This document shows, piece after piece, positions 55,383 to 64,000 of a stretch of 64,000 bases of DNA. Origin of the DNA: an uncultured Paracoccaceae bacterium (lineage in GTDB: Bacteria; Pseudomonadota; Alphaproteobacteria; Rhodobacterales; Rhodobacteraceae); the NCBI GenBank assembly GCA_947500005.1, contig CANMQJ010000016.1, positions 62,001 to 126,000 on the forward strand, given 5' to 3'. The notes beneath the pieces are model-generated. The model saw only the letters and a list, made by a program, of their open reading frames with translations. It ran no database searches and had not been told where the DNA came from. Position numbers and translations under genes: made by a program. Within the stretch, counting starts at the first letter, position 1. Each line of letters starts with the position of its first letter.

Positions 55383-55608
55383 ATGCAAAGACCCTGTAAG
55401 CTACGGCACCGCACTCCGCCGTATTTTCGCCGGAGTTGCAAGCCTGCGGTGTCGACCATTGGTTTTTGGCAGGATGGTGTTGCTGCCCCCTCAATACTCT
55501 TTCGTGACCCGAATACAGTGGCGGCGTCTTTCCTGCACTCGCCGTCTTCGGATTGCGACCGGCCAAGCGCTCGCTCGGCATGACGCCAGTGATAGTTCCC
55601 GCAGCGCT

Positions 55609-56463
55609 TCAGTCAGCCATTCCTTCCAGCGACAAAATGCCCATCAGGTGTTTTCGCTCGGCATGGATGATGGAGTTGGGCCACCATTTCTGCATAAGCC
55701 ACAAGGTCTGTTGCTCGGACGGAGGGTTATGTCCCTGGCCTTCGTTCGTATAGCGGCTGAAGGTGAACCCCTCATAGCCACAGTCATTGATCGCCCGGCA
55801 AAGGGGCAGCACATGCTTGTCATGATGCAGCTTGTCCGCCGAGTTGATCACGACATGAACCCTGCCTTGTTCGGCGTATTTCCACAGACTGGATATCACG
55901 GACATCCGGTCGAGATCGTCCCGGCGAAGGTCTTGGCGAGCGCAGCCGTAGCAGCGCAGGAAATTGTCGACCATCGCGGGGATGTAACGAAGCACGTTCG
56001 TCTGAGGATTGAGCGCGAGGGCACTGTCGATCTGGTTGTGAACCACGGCCATGAGCGCCGCGAACGCTCCGCCCGAAGACCCCAGGCCGCAAATCTCTCC
56101 CGCAGAAAGCGCGCGCGCGGCGCGCAGCGCCGGTGCAAGGATCTCGGCGAAGTCCGGCCCCTCGCGGCGTCCCACATACCAGCCCAGTTCCACGCCGGTC
56201 TGCGCACTGACCAGCGGATCCTGCGCGATAACCACGGGATGGCGCAGTTTGGTAACCCATTTCCAGCGTTGAAAGATGGGCGCCTGAGGCAACAGCCGTG
56301 CAGGCACGGCACCGCAGAAGAAGATAAACACCCTGCTGGGGTCTTCGCCACGCCAGACATATTGCCCGTCAACAATACCCGCGGTCCCACAGGGTATGTC
56401 CAAAGCAGACGCGAAGTGCGAAGCAGTGGAGGGGGCGTGGTTTACTACACTCTGTTCAGACAT
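55609..56463 (-). CDS. alpha/beta-hydrolase-like protein
   Basis: A 284-residue protein whose GSSGG at 128-132 (within EICGLGSSGGAFAALM) fits a nucleophile elbow with S130 as nucleophile. A candidate late histidine is in NEGQGHNPP and a candidate acid in DKLHHDKH. The substrate is unknown. It may act on a polysaccharide or peptide linked to the neighbouring ATP-grasp and methyltransferase genes. The ATG at 56463 has no obvious ribosome site. Confidence 0.65.
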   Translation of the reverse strand: MSEQSVVNHAPSTASHFASALDIPCGTAGIVDGQYVWRGEDPSRVFIFFCGAVPARLLPQAPIFQRWKWVTKLRHPVVIAQDPLVSAQTGVELGWYVGRREGPDFAEILAPALRAARALSAGEICGLGSSGGAFAALMAVVHNQIDSALALNPQTNVLRYIPAMVDNFLRCYGCARQDLRRDDLDRMSVISSLWKYAEQGRVHVVINSADKLHHDKHVLPLCRAINDCGYEGFTFSRYTNEGQGHNPPSEQQTLWLMQKWWPNSIIHAERKHLMGILSLEGMAD

Positions 56464-56763
56464 ATTCCTACCGCGAACGTTCGGATACATGTACCATCTT
56501 GGCATACGAGTGGAAGGGGTTAAGCCCCCAGTATCGTGTCTGAATTTGATACCGGCATACCGCGCCGACTTGCCCACGGCGTATAGGCAGGAAAGGCTTC
56601 TCGGGTATCAGTTTCGTCCCTTCGAGCCAGTAGATGACCGCAAGCTTGAAAACGGGCGCCAAATCGACCAGCATCACCCAGAGTGCACGCCGCTTGGGAG
56701 ATATCGATTGACAGAGCATCGGCCCCACCCAACCATTTCGATACGCTGGAACGGGCCGGCGGC
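56464..56763. other. 300-bp gap between divergent hydrolase and methyltransferase genes
   Basis: No convincing gene, RNA or terminator was seen. If the methyltransferase starts at a GTG at 56683 instead of the ATG at 56764, the gap shrinks by 81 bp. The region should hold two divergent promoters, but I can name no clear -35/-10 pair. Confidence 0.4.
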
Positions 56764-57372
56764 ATGACGGAACCCTCCTACTCGAATCTCGATCCGAACG
56801 TTTACGGAGAGATGATCTCCCAGGCCTATTGGAAGAAACGCAGCGATCTCATCTATTATCGCTATGTCGATTACATGGTGCGCGCTCTGGGCCGCGACGC
56901 GCAGAGCATGATCGATGTGGGATCGGGCAACTGTCCCTACCTGGAATGGTTCGACTGGATCCCGCGCCGGGTGTCGGTTGATCTGGGCGTGCCATACCGC
57001 TCGGACAATGTCGAAGGCATCCAGGGAGACATCCATAAACTTGATTTTGGCCAGCGCTTCGACATCGCCACCTGCCTGCAGGTGCTTGAGCACGTTCCCG
57101 ACGTTGGCCCCTTTGCACGGCGGCTGCTGGAACTCGCGGATGTGCTGGTGGTGTCGGTGCCGTTCATGTGGGGCACCAATCCCCGCGCCCCGGGTCATGT
57201 GAACGACCCGGTGAGTTACGAAAAGATGACGGACTGGTTCGGACGCCAGGCCAATTACCGCATCACCGTGACAGAGCCTTTCACCACGGTTCGTCGGCTG
57301 ATCGCGGTCTACGATCGCGATCCCGACCGTCCGATGGGCAGTGACATCGCGCGAGGGCGGCTCATCCGTTAG
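56764..57372 (+). CDS. class I SAM-dependent methyltransferase
   Basis: A 202-residue protein from the ATG at 56764, or 229 from a GTG at 56683. MIDVGSGNCPYLEWF is the SAM-binding motif I, VSVDLGVPY motif II, and ATCLQVLEHVPDV the post-II block. VSVPFMWGTNPRAPGHVNDP is often seen in sugar or small-polymer methyltransferases. It is divergent from the hydrolase-like gene, at the argH-side edge of the island. Confidence 0.78.
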   Translation: MTEPSYSNLDPNVYGEMISQAYWKKRSDLIYYRYVDYMVRALGRDAQSMIDVGSGNCPYLEWFDWIPRRVSVDLGVPYRSDNVEGIQGDIHKLDFGQRFDIATCLQVLEHVPDVGPFARRLLELADVLVVSVPFMWGTNPRAPGHVNDPVSYEKMTDWFGRQANYRITVTEPFTTVRRLIAVYDRDPDRPMGSDIARGRLIR

Positions 57373-57377
57373 GCGAG

Positions 57378-57421
57378 GAGAGCTACAGCGGCCGGGATGG
57401 AGAGCTACAGCGGCCGGGATG
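57378..57421. repeat. 22-bp direct tandem repeat
   Basis: Two exact adjacent copies of a 22-bp unit (GAGAGCTACAGCGGCCGGGA plus TG), at 57378-57399 and 57400-57421, five bases after the methyltransferase stop. No gene covers them. Confidence 0.9.
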
Positions 57422-57529
57422 CGGCCCGCTCGGACCAGCATGCGCAATACGCGACTTCATGCTGCGATATCAGCCGTCAGACCTCTCGATGGCGAAACTT
57501 GGTCGGGACGATCGGGGCAGCGCATCGCC

Positions 57530-57712
57530 CTAGAACCCCAGATAAACGTTCAGCGGCCCCTTGTTCAGCCCGACACCGCCATAGGTGTGCACGCCGCCGC
57601 TGCCGATGCCCACGGTCGCGTTGAGCGTCGGCTGCACCGGTTCGCCATCCGCGCCGCAACCCGCAAGCGTTGCGCCAAGCGCCAGGGCGGCGAGGATGCG
57701 GGCGGGTCTCAT
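57530..57712 (-). CDS. small lipoprotein coupled to argH
   Basis: A 60-residue protein starting [20 protein letters not shown]: lipobox LAGC gives a lipid-anchored cysteine. The mature ~40 residues ([20 protein letters not shown]) are glycine-rich with no known domain. The start overlaps the argH stop as ATGA. I recall such a small lipoprotein between argH and lysA in related genomes; here an island follows it instead. Confidence 0.8.
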   Translation of the reverse strand: MRPARILAALALGATLAGCGADGEPVQPTLNATVGIGSGGVHTYGGVGLNKGPLNVYLGF

Positions 57713-59100
57713 GCAAGCGTCTCCTTCCAGCGGGCGACCTGGGCGCGTACCTGCTGCGGTGCGGTACCCCCATAGGACACGCGCGAGTTTACCGAATTTT
57801 CCACCCCGAGGACAGTATAGACGTCCGCGGTGATATCGGCATGGGCGGATTGCATCTCCTCCAGGCTCAGATCGGGCAGGTCGCACCCCTTCTTCTCGGC
57901 CAGCGCCACCAGGCTGCCGGTCACGTGATGGGCATCGCGGAACGGCAGGCCGAGGACCCGCACCAGCCAGTCGGCCAGATCGGTCGCGGTGGAAAAGCCC
58001 GATCCGGCGGCGGCGGCAAGGCTCTCGCGGTTCGCGGTCATGTCGCGCACCATCCCCTCCATCGCGGCCAGCGCCAGCATCCAGTTGTCGGCGGCGTCGA
58101 AAACCTGTTCCTTGTCCTCCTGCATGTCCTTGGAATAGGCCAAGGGCAGCCCCTTCATCACCATCATCAGCGCGGTATTGGCACCGTAAATGCGGCCGAC
58201 CTTCGCCCGGATCAGCTCGGCCGCGTCCGGGTTCTTCTTCTGCGGCATGATCGAGGACCCGGTCGAAAAGCGGTCGGACAGCGTCACGAAACGGAACTGG
58301 GCCGAGGACCAGATCACCAACTCCTCGGCGAAACGCGACAGGTGCACGGCGCAGATCGAGGCCACCGAGAGGAATTCCAGCGCGAAATCCCGGTCGCTGA
58401 CGGCATCCAGCGAATTGGCGGCGGGCCGGTCGAAGCCCAGCGCCTTTGCCGTCATCTCGCGGTCGATCGGAAAGGAGGTGCCGGCCAGCGCCGCCGCGCC
58501 CAGGGGCGATTCGTTCATCCGCACGCGGGCATCGCGCACGCGGGACAGATCGCGCCCGAACATCTCGACATAGGCCATCATGTGATGGCCCCAGGTCACC
58601 GGCTGGGCGGTCTGCAAATGAGTGAAGCCGGGCATGACCCAGTCGGCCCCGGCCTCAGCCTGCGCCAGCAGCGCGCGGATGAGCGCGACCAGCCCCTGCT
58701 CGGCCGCGTCCAGCTGGTCGCGCACCCACAACTTGAAATCGGTCGCCACCTGGTCGTTGCGCGAGCGCGCGGTATGCAGCCGCCCCGCAGGCTCCCCGAT
58801 CAGCGCCTTCAGCCGCGCCTCGACATTCATGTGGATGTCTTCCAGCGCGGTCGAAAACGCGAACGTCCCGGCCTCGATCTCTGACAAAACGGTGAGCAGC
58901 CCTTCCCTGATCGCCTCGGCGTCACTATCCGTTATGACACCCGTGGCGGCCAGCATGGCGGCATGGGCCCTCGACCCGGCGATATCCTGCGCCGCCATCC
59001 GCCGATCGAACCCGATCGAGGCGTTGATCGCCTCCATGATCGCATCCGGTCCGGCGGCAAAGCGGCCGCCCCACATCTGGTTCGAGGTCTGATCGGTCAT
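57709..59100 (-). CDS. argH: argininosuccinate lyase
   Basis: Splits argininosuccinate into arginine and fumarate. The 463 residues contain the superfamily signature [32 protein letters not shown], and the N-terminal [21 protein letters not shown] at 59100 gives the standard start. It is divergent from the TlpA-like gene with 22 bp between starts. Confidence 0.96.
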   Translation of the reverse strand: MTDQTSNQMWGGRFAAGPDAIMEAINASIGFDRRMAAQDIAGSRAHAAMLAATGVITDSDAEAIREGLLTVLSEIEAGTFAFSTALEDIHMNVEARLKALIGEPAGRLHTARSRNDQVATDFKLWVRDQLDAAEQGLVALIRALLAQAEAGADWVMPGFTHLQTAQPVTWGHHMMAYVEMFGRDLSRVRDARVRMNESPLGAAALAGTSFPIDREMTAKALGFDRPAANSLDAVSDRDFALEFLSVASICAVHLSRFAEELVIWSSAQFRFVTLSDRFSTGSSIMPQKKNPDAAELIRAKVGRIYGANTALMMVMKGLPLAYSKDMQEDKEQVFDAADNWMLALAAMEGMVRDMTANRESLAAAAGSGFSTATDLADWLVRVLGLPFRDAHHVTGSLVALAEKKGCDLPDLSLEEMQSAHADITADVYTVLGVENSVNSRVSYGGTAPQQVRAQVARWKETLA

Positions 59101-59122
59101 TGGACAACCCTTTGGAGGGGAC

Positions 59123-59689
59123 ATGAAGAAACTGTTGCTCGCTCTCGTCTATACCGCACTCGCGGCAGGTGCAAACGCGGCTGATACCAGTCGCGCCGCG
59201 CTCGAGGATCTGCGCGAGGGGAGCATGAAGAAGCTCATCATCCTCCCCGATCCGCTGCCCGTCTCGGACACCGCTTTCCAGATCGAGGATGACGGCGGCG
59301 AGGCACGGCTGTCGGATTACGAGGGCAAATACGTGCTGGTGAACTTCTGGGCCACCTGGTGCGCGCCCTGCCGCAAGGAGATGCCGATGCTCTCGGCCTT
59401 GCAGGAGGAGTATGGCGGCGAGGAGTTCGAGGTGCTGACCATCGCCACCGGCCGCAACTCGCCCACCGGAATCTCGAAATTCTTCGAGGAGATCGGCGTC
59501 GACAACCTCCCCCGCCACCAGGACCCCGGGATGAAACTCGCGCGCGAGATGCGCGTGATCGGCCTGCCGGTGACGCTGATCCTCGACCCCGAGGGGCGCG
59601 AGATCGCGCGGATGCTGGGCGATGCCGAATGGGATTCCCCCAGCGCGCGGGCGATCATCTCCGCGCTGCTCGAGGATGAAACCGGCTGA
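59123..59689 (+). CDS. TlpA-family thiol-disulfide protein
   Basis: A 188-residue thioredoxin-fold protein with a signal peptide ([20 protein letters not shown]). The active site is W-C80-A-P-C83, inside [15 protein letters not shown], and a cis-proline block [12 protein letters not shown] follows. It probably acts in the periplasm as a reductase for cytochrome c or another disulfide substrate. Divergence from argH is a gene order I recall from rhodobacters. Confidence 0.92.
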   Translation: MKKLLLALVYTALAAGANAADTSRAALEDLREGSMKKLIILPDPLPVSDTAFQIEDDGGEARLSDYEGKYVLVNFWATWCAPCRKEMPMLSALQEEYGGEEFEVLTIATGRNSPTGISKFFEEIGVDNLPRHQDPGMKLAREMRVIGLPVTLILDPEGREIARMLGDAEWDSPSARAIISALLEDETG

Positions 59690-59692
59690 TCG

Positions 59693-61021
59693 CTAGGCCG
59701 GGCCGCTTACAGCGGTCTTTCCCACGTCGCGGAACAGGACCGCCGCGACCAGATCGCCGCTCACGTTGACCACGGTGCGGCACATGTCGAGCAGGCGGTC
59801 GACCCCCAGGATGATGACCATTCCCTCCACCGGGATACCCGCGCCCGAGGCGACGCTGACCAGAATGGCGATGCTGACCCCGGGCGTGCCCGGCGCACCG
59901 ATGCTCGACGCGACCAGCGTGCCCACCACCGCCGCCGTCTGCGCCGTGGTCAGTTCGATGCCCGAAAGCTGTGCCAGGAACAGGATCGCCACCGCCTGGT
60001 ACAGCGCGGTGCCCGCCATGTTCATCGTGGCCCCCAGCGGCACGAGGATATTGGCGATGTTGTCCGGCACGCCAAGCTGCCGAGCCGTCTGGATCGTGAC
60101 CGGCATCACCGCCGAGGAACTCGAGGTCGAAAAGGCCAGCAGCAAGGTGCTGCCCGATGTCTTCAGAAAGGTCACCGGCGACAGCCGCGCCGCGACCAGC
60201 GCGATGAAAAGGTAAAGACCCAGCAGGATCGCAAGGCCCAGCAGCACGGTGCCGATATAGCCCGAGATGCCCAGCATCGCCTCGAAACCCATGCGCATGA
60301 CCAGCTGCGCCATCAGCCCGAACACCGCCACCGGCGCAAGGAACATCGCCCATTTCACGATGTTCATCGAGATCGAGAGCAGCGATTCCATCAGCGCCAG
60401 AAAGGGTGCGGCCCGGCTTTTCTGTACCTGGGTGACCGAAATACCCACCAGCAGCGCCAGAACCACCACCGCCAGCATGTCGCCCTGCACGATCGACGCG
60501 GTGGGATTGGCGGGCAGGATGCTCACGATCAGGTCCGGCACGCTCGATTCCCCGTTCGGCACCGCCGGCACGGCTGGCAACGCGACCTCTCCGCCCGGCG
60601 GCGCCTGGAACCCAGCAAGCCCCAGCCCCGGTTCCAGCCAGCGCGCCAGCGCCACGCCGATCCCCGCCGCCACCGTGGTGCTCAACAGGATGAATCCCGC
60701 CAGCCGAAGCCCGATCGAGCGCAGTTCCTCTGCCGAGCCGGCCCCGGCCAGCCCGCCCACGATCGACGAAAAGATCAGCGGGATCAGCACCATACCGATC
60801 AGCGCCAGGAAGATCTGCCCCGGCATCGCAAGCCATATCCCGACCATCTCGGCAACATCCGGCTCGACCAGCCCGACAGGTTCGCTCAGCAGCAGTCCCA
60901 GGCCAAAGCCCAGCACCATACCGGCCACCACCTGCGCCCAAAGGCGCGAGGTTATCCACGCCCGCAGCTTGAACCGCTGCCGGGCGATCTGCATCGGTTG
61001 GTCTGTCGTCTCGCCTGCCAT
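59693..61021 (-). CDS. dicarboxylate/amino acid:cation symporter (DAACS family)
   Basis: A 442-residue transporter with about eight helices and two re-entrant hairpins. TSSSSAVMPVTIQTA is the serine-rich HP1 loop, VPLGATMNMAGTALYQAV is the TM7 N-M-x-G-T motif, and GAPGTPGVSIAILVSVA marks HP2. Na+- or H+-driven uptake of glutamate, aspartate or C4-dicarboxylates is likely. The start at 61021 is the ATG nearest the first helix; a 65-residue upstream extension has no family similarity. Confidence 0.93.
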   Translation of the reverse strand: MAGETTDQPMQIARQRFKLRAWITSRLWAQVVAGMVLGFGLGLLLSEPVGLVEPDVAEMVGIWLAMPGQIFLALIGMVLIPLIFSSIVGGLAGAGSAEELRSIGLRLAGFILLSTTVAAGIGVALARWLEPGLGLAGFQAPPGGEVALPAVPAVPNGESSVPDLIVSILPANPTASIVQGDMLAVVVLALLVGISVTQVQKSRAAPFLALMESLLSISMNIVKWAMFLAPVAVFGLMAQLVMRMGFEAMLGISGYIGTVLLGLAILLGLYLFIALVAARLSPVTFLKTSGSTLLLAFSTSSSSAVMPVTIQTARQLGVPDNIANILVPLGATMNMAGTALYQAVAILFLAQLSGIELTTAQTAAVVGTLVASSIGAPGTPGVSIAILVSVASGAGIPVEGMVIILGVDRLLDMCRTVVNVSGDLVAAVLFRDVGKTAVSGPA

Positions 61022-61214
61022 GGCCCGCTCATAGCATCGCGCAGGCCCGCCAAGAAACAGCCATCGCGTCGCGCCCCCGGCCACCCTCTTGCTGCCGCGA
61101 GGTAAAGCGAATCCTTTCCCCGACGCCGTTTTCCGTGGCAGGCTTCGCCAAGGCGCGCCGGGGAGATACCGACAGCGACAAGGGCGGCGCGTTCCATCAA
61201 TGGGAGGAGACGAC

Positions 61215-62615
61215 ATGAACCTGAGACCGGACCCGACGTTTCACGCCACGCCGAAACTCGCGATGGAGGCGCCACCTGAAACGCTGGCCTTCACCCTGAT
61301 GCTCAGTCCCGATGGCTCGCAGCCGGACGGGCTGGCGGTGGTGAACGTGGACCCGAAATCCGACAAGTACGGCCAGATCGTCCACCAGGTTATCATGCCC
61401 AACAAGGGCGACGAGTTTCACCATTTCGGCTGGAACGCCTGTTCCTCCTCGCTGTCGCCGCTCTCGGGCCACGCCTTCCTGGAACGCCGCTACCTGATCA
61501 TCCCCGGCATCCGGTCCTCGCGGATCTACATCATCGACGTGAAAGACCCGCTCGAGGCCAAGATCCACAAGATCATCGAGCCCGAGGAGGTCTTTGCCAA
61601 GACCGGCTATTCACGCCCCCACACCATCCATTGCGGCCCCGAAGGCATCTATGTCTCGACGCTGGGCGGCGGCGGCAAGGATGGCACCGACGGCCCTCCG
61701 GGCATCTTCATCATGGATTGCGAAACCTTCGAGATCCTCGGCCGCTACGAGATGGACCGCGGCCAGCAGGAAAAGCATTACGATTTCTGGTGGAACCTGC
61801 CGCGCGACTACATGGTCAGTTCCGAATGGGGCCTGCCGCCGCAATTCGAGAACGGCATCGTCCCCGAGGACCTTCTGGGCAACAAGTACGGCCACAAGAT
61901 CCATTTCTGGAAGCTGCGCGAGCGCAAGAACGTCCAGACCATCGACCTGGGCGAGAATCACCAGATGGCGCTCGAGATACGCCCCGCCCACGACCCGGCC
62001 AAGGATTACGGGTTTTGCGGTGTGGTGGTCGATACCACCAACCTGCAAGGCGCGATCTTCACCTGGTGGCAGAAGGACGACGGCACCTTCGAGGCAAAGA
62101 AGACCATCACCATCGACCCGCAACCGGCCGAGGCCGACGACCTGCCCGACCTGCTCAAGGGCTTCGGCGCGGTGCCGCCGCTGGTCACCGATATCGACCT
62201 CAGCCTCGATGACCGATTCCTCTACGTCGCCTGCTGGGGGACCGGCGAGATGCATCAATATGATGTCTCGGACCCGATGAACCCGAAACTCACCGGAAAG
62301 GTCGAGATCGGCGGGATCGTCAAGAAGACCAAGCACCCCAACGGCAAGGAGTTCGGCTACGGCCCGCAGATGGTCGAGATCAGCCGCGACGGCAAGCGCG
62401 TCTACTGGACCAACTCGCTCTATTCGACATGGGACGACCAGTTCTATCCCGGCGACCGGGGGGGCGCGATGGTCATGGCCAACGCGGGCGAGAATGGCGG
62501 GCTGACCCTGGCCGAGGATTTCTGGGTCGAGTTCCCCGAGGGCTACCGCAGCCACCAGATCCGCCTCGAGGGCGGCGACTGCTCGACCGACAGCTTCTGC
62601 TACCCCTCCGTCTGA
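61215..62615 (+). CDS. SBP56 selenium-binding / methanethiol oxidase-like protein
   Basis: A 466-residue beta-propeller protein of the SBP56 family. Some members (MtoX) oxidise methanethiol to formaldehyde, sulfide and peroxide in DMSP-using bacteria. Blocks seen include DEFHHFGWNACSSSL, YSRPHTIHCGPEG, and VYWTNSLYSTWDDQFYP. The conserved histidines (HH, HTIHC, NH, SHQIRLEGGDC) could bind copper. No signal peptide is present, unlike typical exported MtoX, so substrate is uncertain. GGGAGGAGA precedes the ATG. Confidence 0.88.
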   Translation: MNLRPDPTFHATPKLAMEAPPETLAFTLMLSPDGSQPDGLAVVNVDPKSDKYGQIVHQVIMPNKGDEFHHFGWNACSSSLSPLSGHAFLERRYLIIPGIRSSRIYIIDVKDPLEAKIHKIIEPEEVFAKTGYSRPHTIHCGPEGIYVSTLGGGGKDGTDGPPGIFIMDCETFEILGRYEMDRGQQEKHYDFWWNLPRDYMVSSEWGLPPQFENGIVPEDLLGNKYGHKIHFWKLRERKNVQTIDLGENHQMALEIRPAHDPAKDYGFCGVVVDTTNLQGAIFTWWQKDDGTFEAKKTITIDPQPAEADDLPDLLKGFGAVPPLVTDIDLSLDDRFLYVACWGTGEMHQYDVSDPMNPKLTGKVEIGGIVKKTKHPNGKEFGYGPQMVEISRDGKRVYWTNSLYSTWDDQFYPGDRGGAMVMANAGENGGLTLAEDFWVEFPEGYRSHQIRLEGGDCSTDSFCYPSV

Positions 62616-62618
62616 TAG

Positions 62619-63278
62619 GTGGAGGGACTGGACACGACGACGGCCCTGTGGTGGGCCGTCATTGCCTCGGGCATATATCACGGCGTCAATCCGGGCATGG
62701 GCTGGCCGCTGGCGGTGTCGGCTGCGCTGATGGACCGCGCGCGCGGCAGCCTCTACCGCGCGATCGGCGTGCTGGCCCTTGGCCATTTCCTGGCCATGGC
62801 AGCCATCCTCTTTCCCTTCTCCGCGCTCCTCTTCCTCGCCGAATGGCAACGCGAGATCCAGATCGCGGCCGCCTGCCTGGTGATCGGCTTCGGTCTCTAC
62901 CTGCTGATCAACCGCCGCCACCCGCGCTTCCTCGCCCGCATCCCGCCCTCTCGGCTGGCCTTGTGGTCCTTCCTCGCGGCGATGGCACATGGTGCGGGGC
63001 TGATGCTGGTGCCGATCTACCTCGGCATCTGCCGCAGCATCGACAGCGACGCGGGACACGCGGCCGCAGCCGACCTCATGACCTCGAACGCCGCCGTCGC
63101 CGCCGCCGTGGCGCTGGCCCACACGGCTGCCATGACCCTCTCGGGCGGTGCGATCGCGCTCGGTGTCTATCACTGGCTCGGCCTGCGTTTCCTGTCGAAG
63201 GGCTGGTTCAACCTCGACATCGCATGGGCGCTCAGCCTCGTTCTGGTGGGGGCGGTCTCGCTTCTCACCCTGCATTGA
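62619..63278 (+). CDS. polytopic membrane protein beside SBP56
   Basis: A 219-residue protein with about six helices. GIYHGVNPGMGWPLAVSAAL and AAMAHGAGLMLVPIYLG each carry a conserved-looking His-Gly, suggesting a metal or small-molecule channel. I do not assign a family. The start (GTG at 62619, three bases after the SBP56 stop) is uncertain because GGAGG overlaps it. Tight spacing argues for cotranscription with SBP56, which may be informative for its function. Confidence 0.7.
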   Translation: MEGLDTTTALWWAVIASGIYHGVNPGMGWPLAVSAALMDRARGSLYRAIGVLALGHFLAMAAILFPFSALLFLAEWQREIQIAAACLVIGFGLYLLINRRHPRFLARIPPSRLALWSFLAAMAHGAGLMLVPIYLGICRSIDSDAGHAAAADLMTSNAAVAAAVALAHTAAMTLSGGAIALGVYHWLGLRFLSKGWFNLDIAWALSLVLVGAVSLLTLH

Positions 63279-63339
63279 CCCCACGCGACCTTTGACAAGT
63301 CCTTTCGGCCGACGCAGATTCCCGAGACGGAGGAAATCA

Positions 63340-63726
63340 ATGGCGATCGAACTGCTTCTCGCGCTCGTCATCGGCGGCATCGCGACCATCGCGGCGCTGC
63401 TGCACCTGTCCGGCCGCTCCGAACGCCGCCGGATGATGGTCGATGATGTCGAAGCCGAATGGCTGCGCCACTTCCCCGACGATATCGTGATCGACCACAC
63501 CCTCTCGCGCGACGGCCATGCCGCGCTGGTGCGGACCGAGGCGGGGCCGGGGCTGCTCTGGGCTTTCGGCGCCGACACGGTGGCCCAGCGCCTGCGCGAC
63601 TATGACCTGACCGACCACAAGCGCGGCTACCGCGTCGATTTCCACGATTTCGCCACGCCCCACGTGATCCTGCATCTCGACGAGTTCGAACGCCGCCACT
63701 GGCGCAACCTGCTGGAGCGTCCATGA
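63340..63726 (+). CDS. membrane-anchored small protein upstream of sterol desaturase
   Basis: A 128-residue protein with one N-terminal helix (IELLLALVIGGIATIAALLHL) and a soluble domain (DDIVIDHTLSRDGHAALVRT, then FHDFATPHVILHLDEFER) of unknown type. GGAGG precedes the ATG. The stop overlaps the next gene's start (ATGA), so the two proteins are coupled. Confidence 0.75.
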   Translation: MAIELLLALVIGGIATIAALLHLSGRSERRRMMVDDVEAEWLRHFPDDIVIDHTLSRDGHAALVRTEAGPGLLWAFGADTVAQRLRDYDLTDHKRGYRVDFHDFATPHVILHLDEFERRHWRNLLERP

Positions 63727-64000
63727 CCGACCAGATCACCTATCCCGATGTCGTGCAGTTCGCGGTGCCCTTCTTCATCGCCGCCATCCTGATCGAGTTC
63801 CTCTGGATCGCCATGACCAAGCGCGGCGGCCGCTACGAGACGCGCGACGCCGTCACCTCCCTCATCATGGGGGCGGGCAACGTGGCCAGCGGCATCGTGC
63901 TGGGCTTCGTCGCCTGGGGTTTCTTCATGGCGCTCTGGGCGATCACGCCGCTGGACATGGGCACCTCGATCTGGGCGGTGCTGCTGTGCTTCGTGCTGGA
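63723..64000 (+). CDS. sterol desaturase family protein, N-terminal fragment
   Basis: About 92 residues are visible before the right edge. QFAVPFFIAAILIEFLWIAM and a second helical hairpin (VASGIVLGFVAWGFFMALWA), with TRDAVTSLIMGAGN between, match bacterial fatty-acid-hydroxylase/sterol-desaturase proteins. The histidine boxes would lie beyond the window, so the catalytic assignment rests on N-terminal similarity. Confidence 0.75.
   Translation, partial: MTDQITYPDVVQFAVPFFIAAILIEFLWIAMTKRGGRYETRDAVTSLIMGAGNVASGIVLGFVAWGFFMALWAITPLDMGTSIWAVLLCFVL

Noticed and set aside
55389-55608. Extra gene between the ATP-grasp and hydrolase genes
   Set aside because: Open frames in this 220-bp gap are short, lack ribosome sites and look like shadows. 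Only a weak inverted repeat (ACTCCG/CGGAGT) is visible.

Overview
The window looks like chromosome of a marine Rhodobacteraceae (roseobacter-group) alphaproteobacterium. The reasons are high GC, four ethylmalonyl-CoA pathway enzymes (Ccr, Ecm, Mch, Mcl2), an sdhCDAB plus mdh-sucCD-sucAB-lpd arrangement, a LuxI/LuxR pair, an ftsEX-plsC unit, and a divergent argH/tlpA-type pair. No rRNA, tRNA, CRISPR array, insertion sequence or prophage was seen. The genes run off both edges: an AAA ATPase on the left and a sterol desaturase on the right.

Layout. 1-1.9 kb: edge of a RecD-like ATPase, then luxI, luxR and a small conserved-looking protein. 2-7 kb: ccr, a PlsB-like acyltransferase and divergent ecm. 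7-11 kb: H-NS-like protein, deoD, DUF1989, RhlE-type helicase and two small proteins. 11.2-16.6 kb: succinate dehydrogenase on the minus strand, with a sulfotransferase-like gene and a glycosyltransferase gene lying between sdhA and sdhB. 16.8-21.5 kb: DUF1194, mch, DUF1737, nnrU, mcl2, a small periplasmic protein and a TauE/SafE exporter. 21.6-36.9 kb: mdh, a class III cyclase, a membrane-anchored coiled-coil protein, then sucC-[sulfotransferase]-sucD-[DUF805-FkbM methyltransferase]-sucA-sucB-[ABM-like, MAPEG]-lpd. 37-45.7 kb: a DUF305 protein, then a LacI-regulated sugar cluster (TIM-barrel isomerase, Gfo/Idh/MocA dehydrogenase, RbsABC-type ABC transporter, glucokinase). 45.7-49.6 kb: PPOX flavoprotein, plsC, ftsX, ftsE and a zinc-ribbon protein. 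49.7-59.7 kb: broken GNAT gene, DUF4175, lysA, a surface-polymer-like island (ATP-grasp, hydrolase, methyltransferase), lipoprotein, argH and tlpA. 59.7-64 kb: dicarboxylate-type symporter, SBP56/methanethiol-oxidase-like protein and membrane proteins.

Two observations stand out. First, the TCA-cycle operons carry same-strand passenger genes for glycan, sulfate or methyl modification at three separate junctions (sdhA/sdhB, sucC/sucD, sucD/sucA). Second, the sdhC and sucC promoters share a paired palindrome (core GTGATCAC) with the same 21-bp spacing at nearly the same distance from the start codon. This points to a common, unidentified regulator of the lower TCA cycle. Functions are from motif recognition by eye; no database search was possible.
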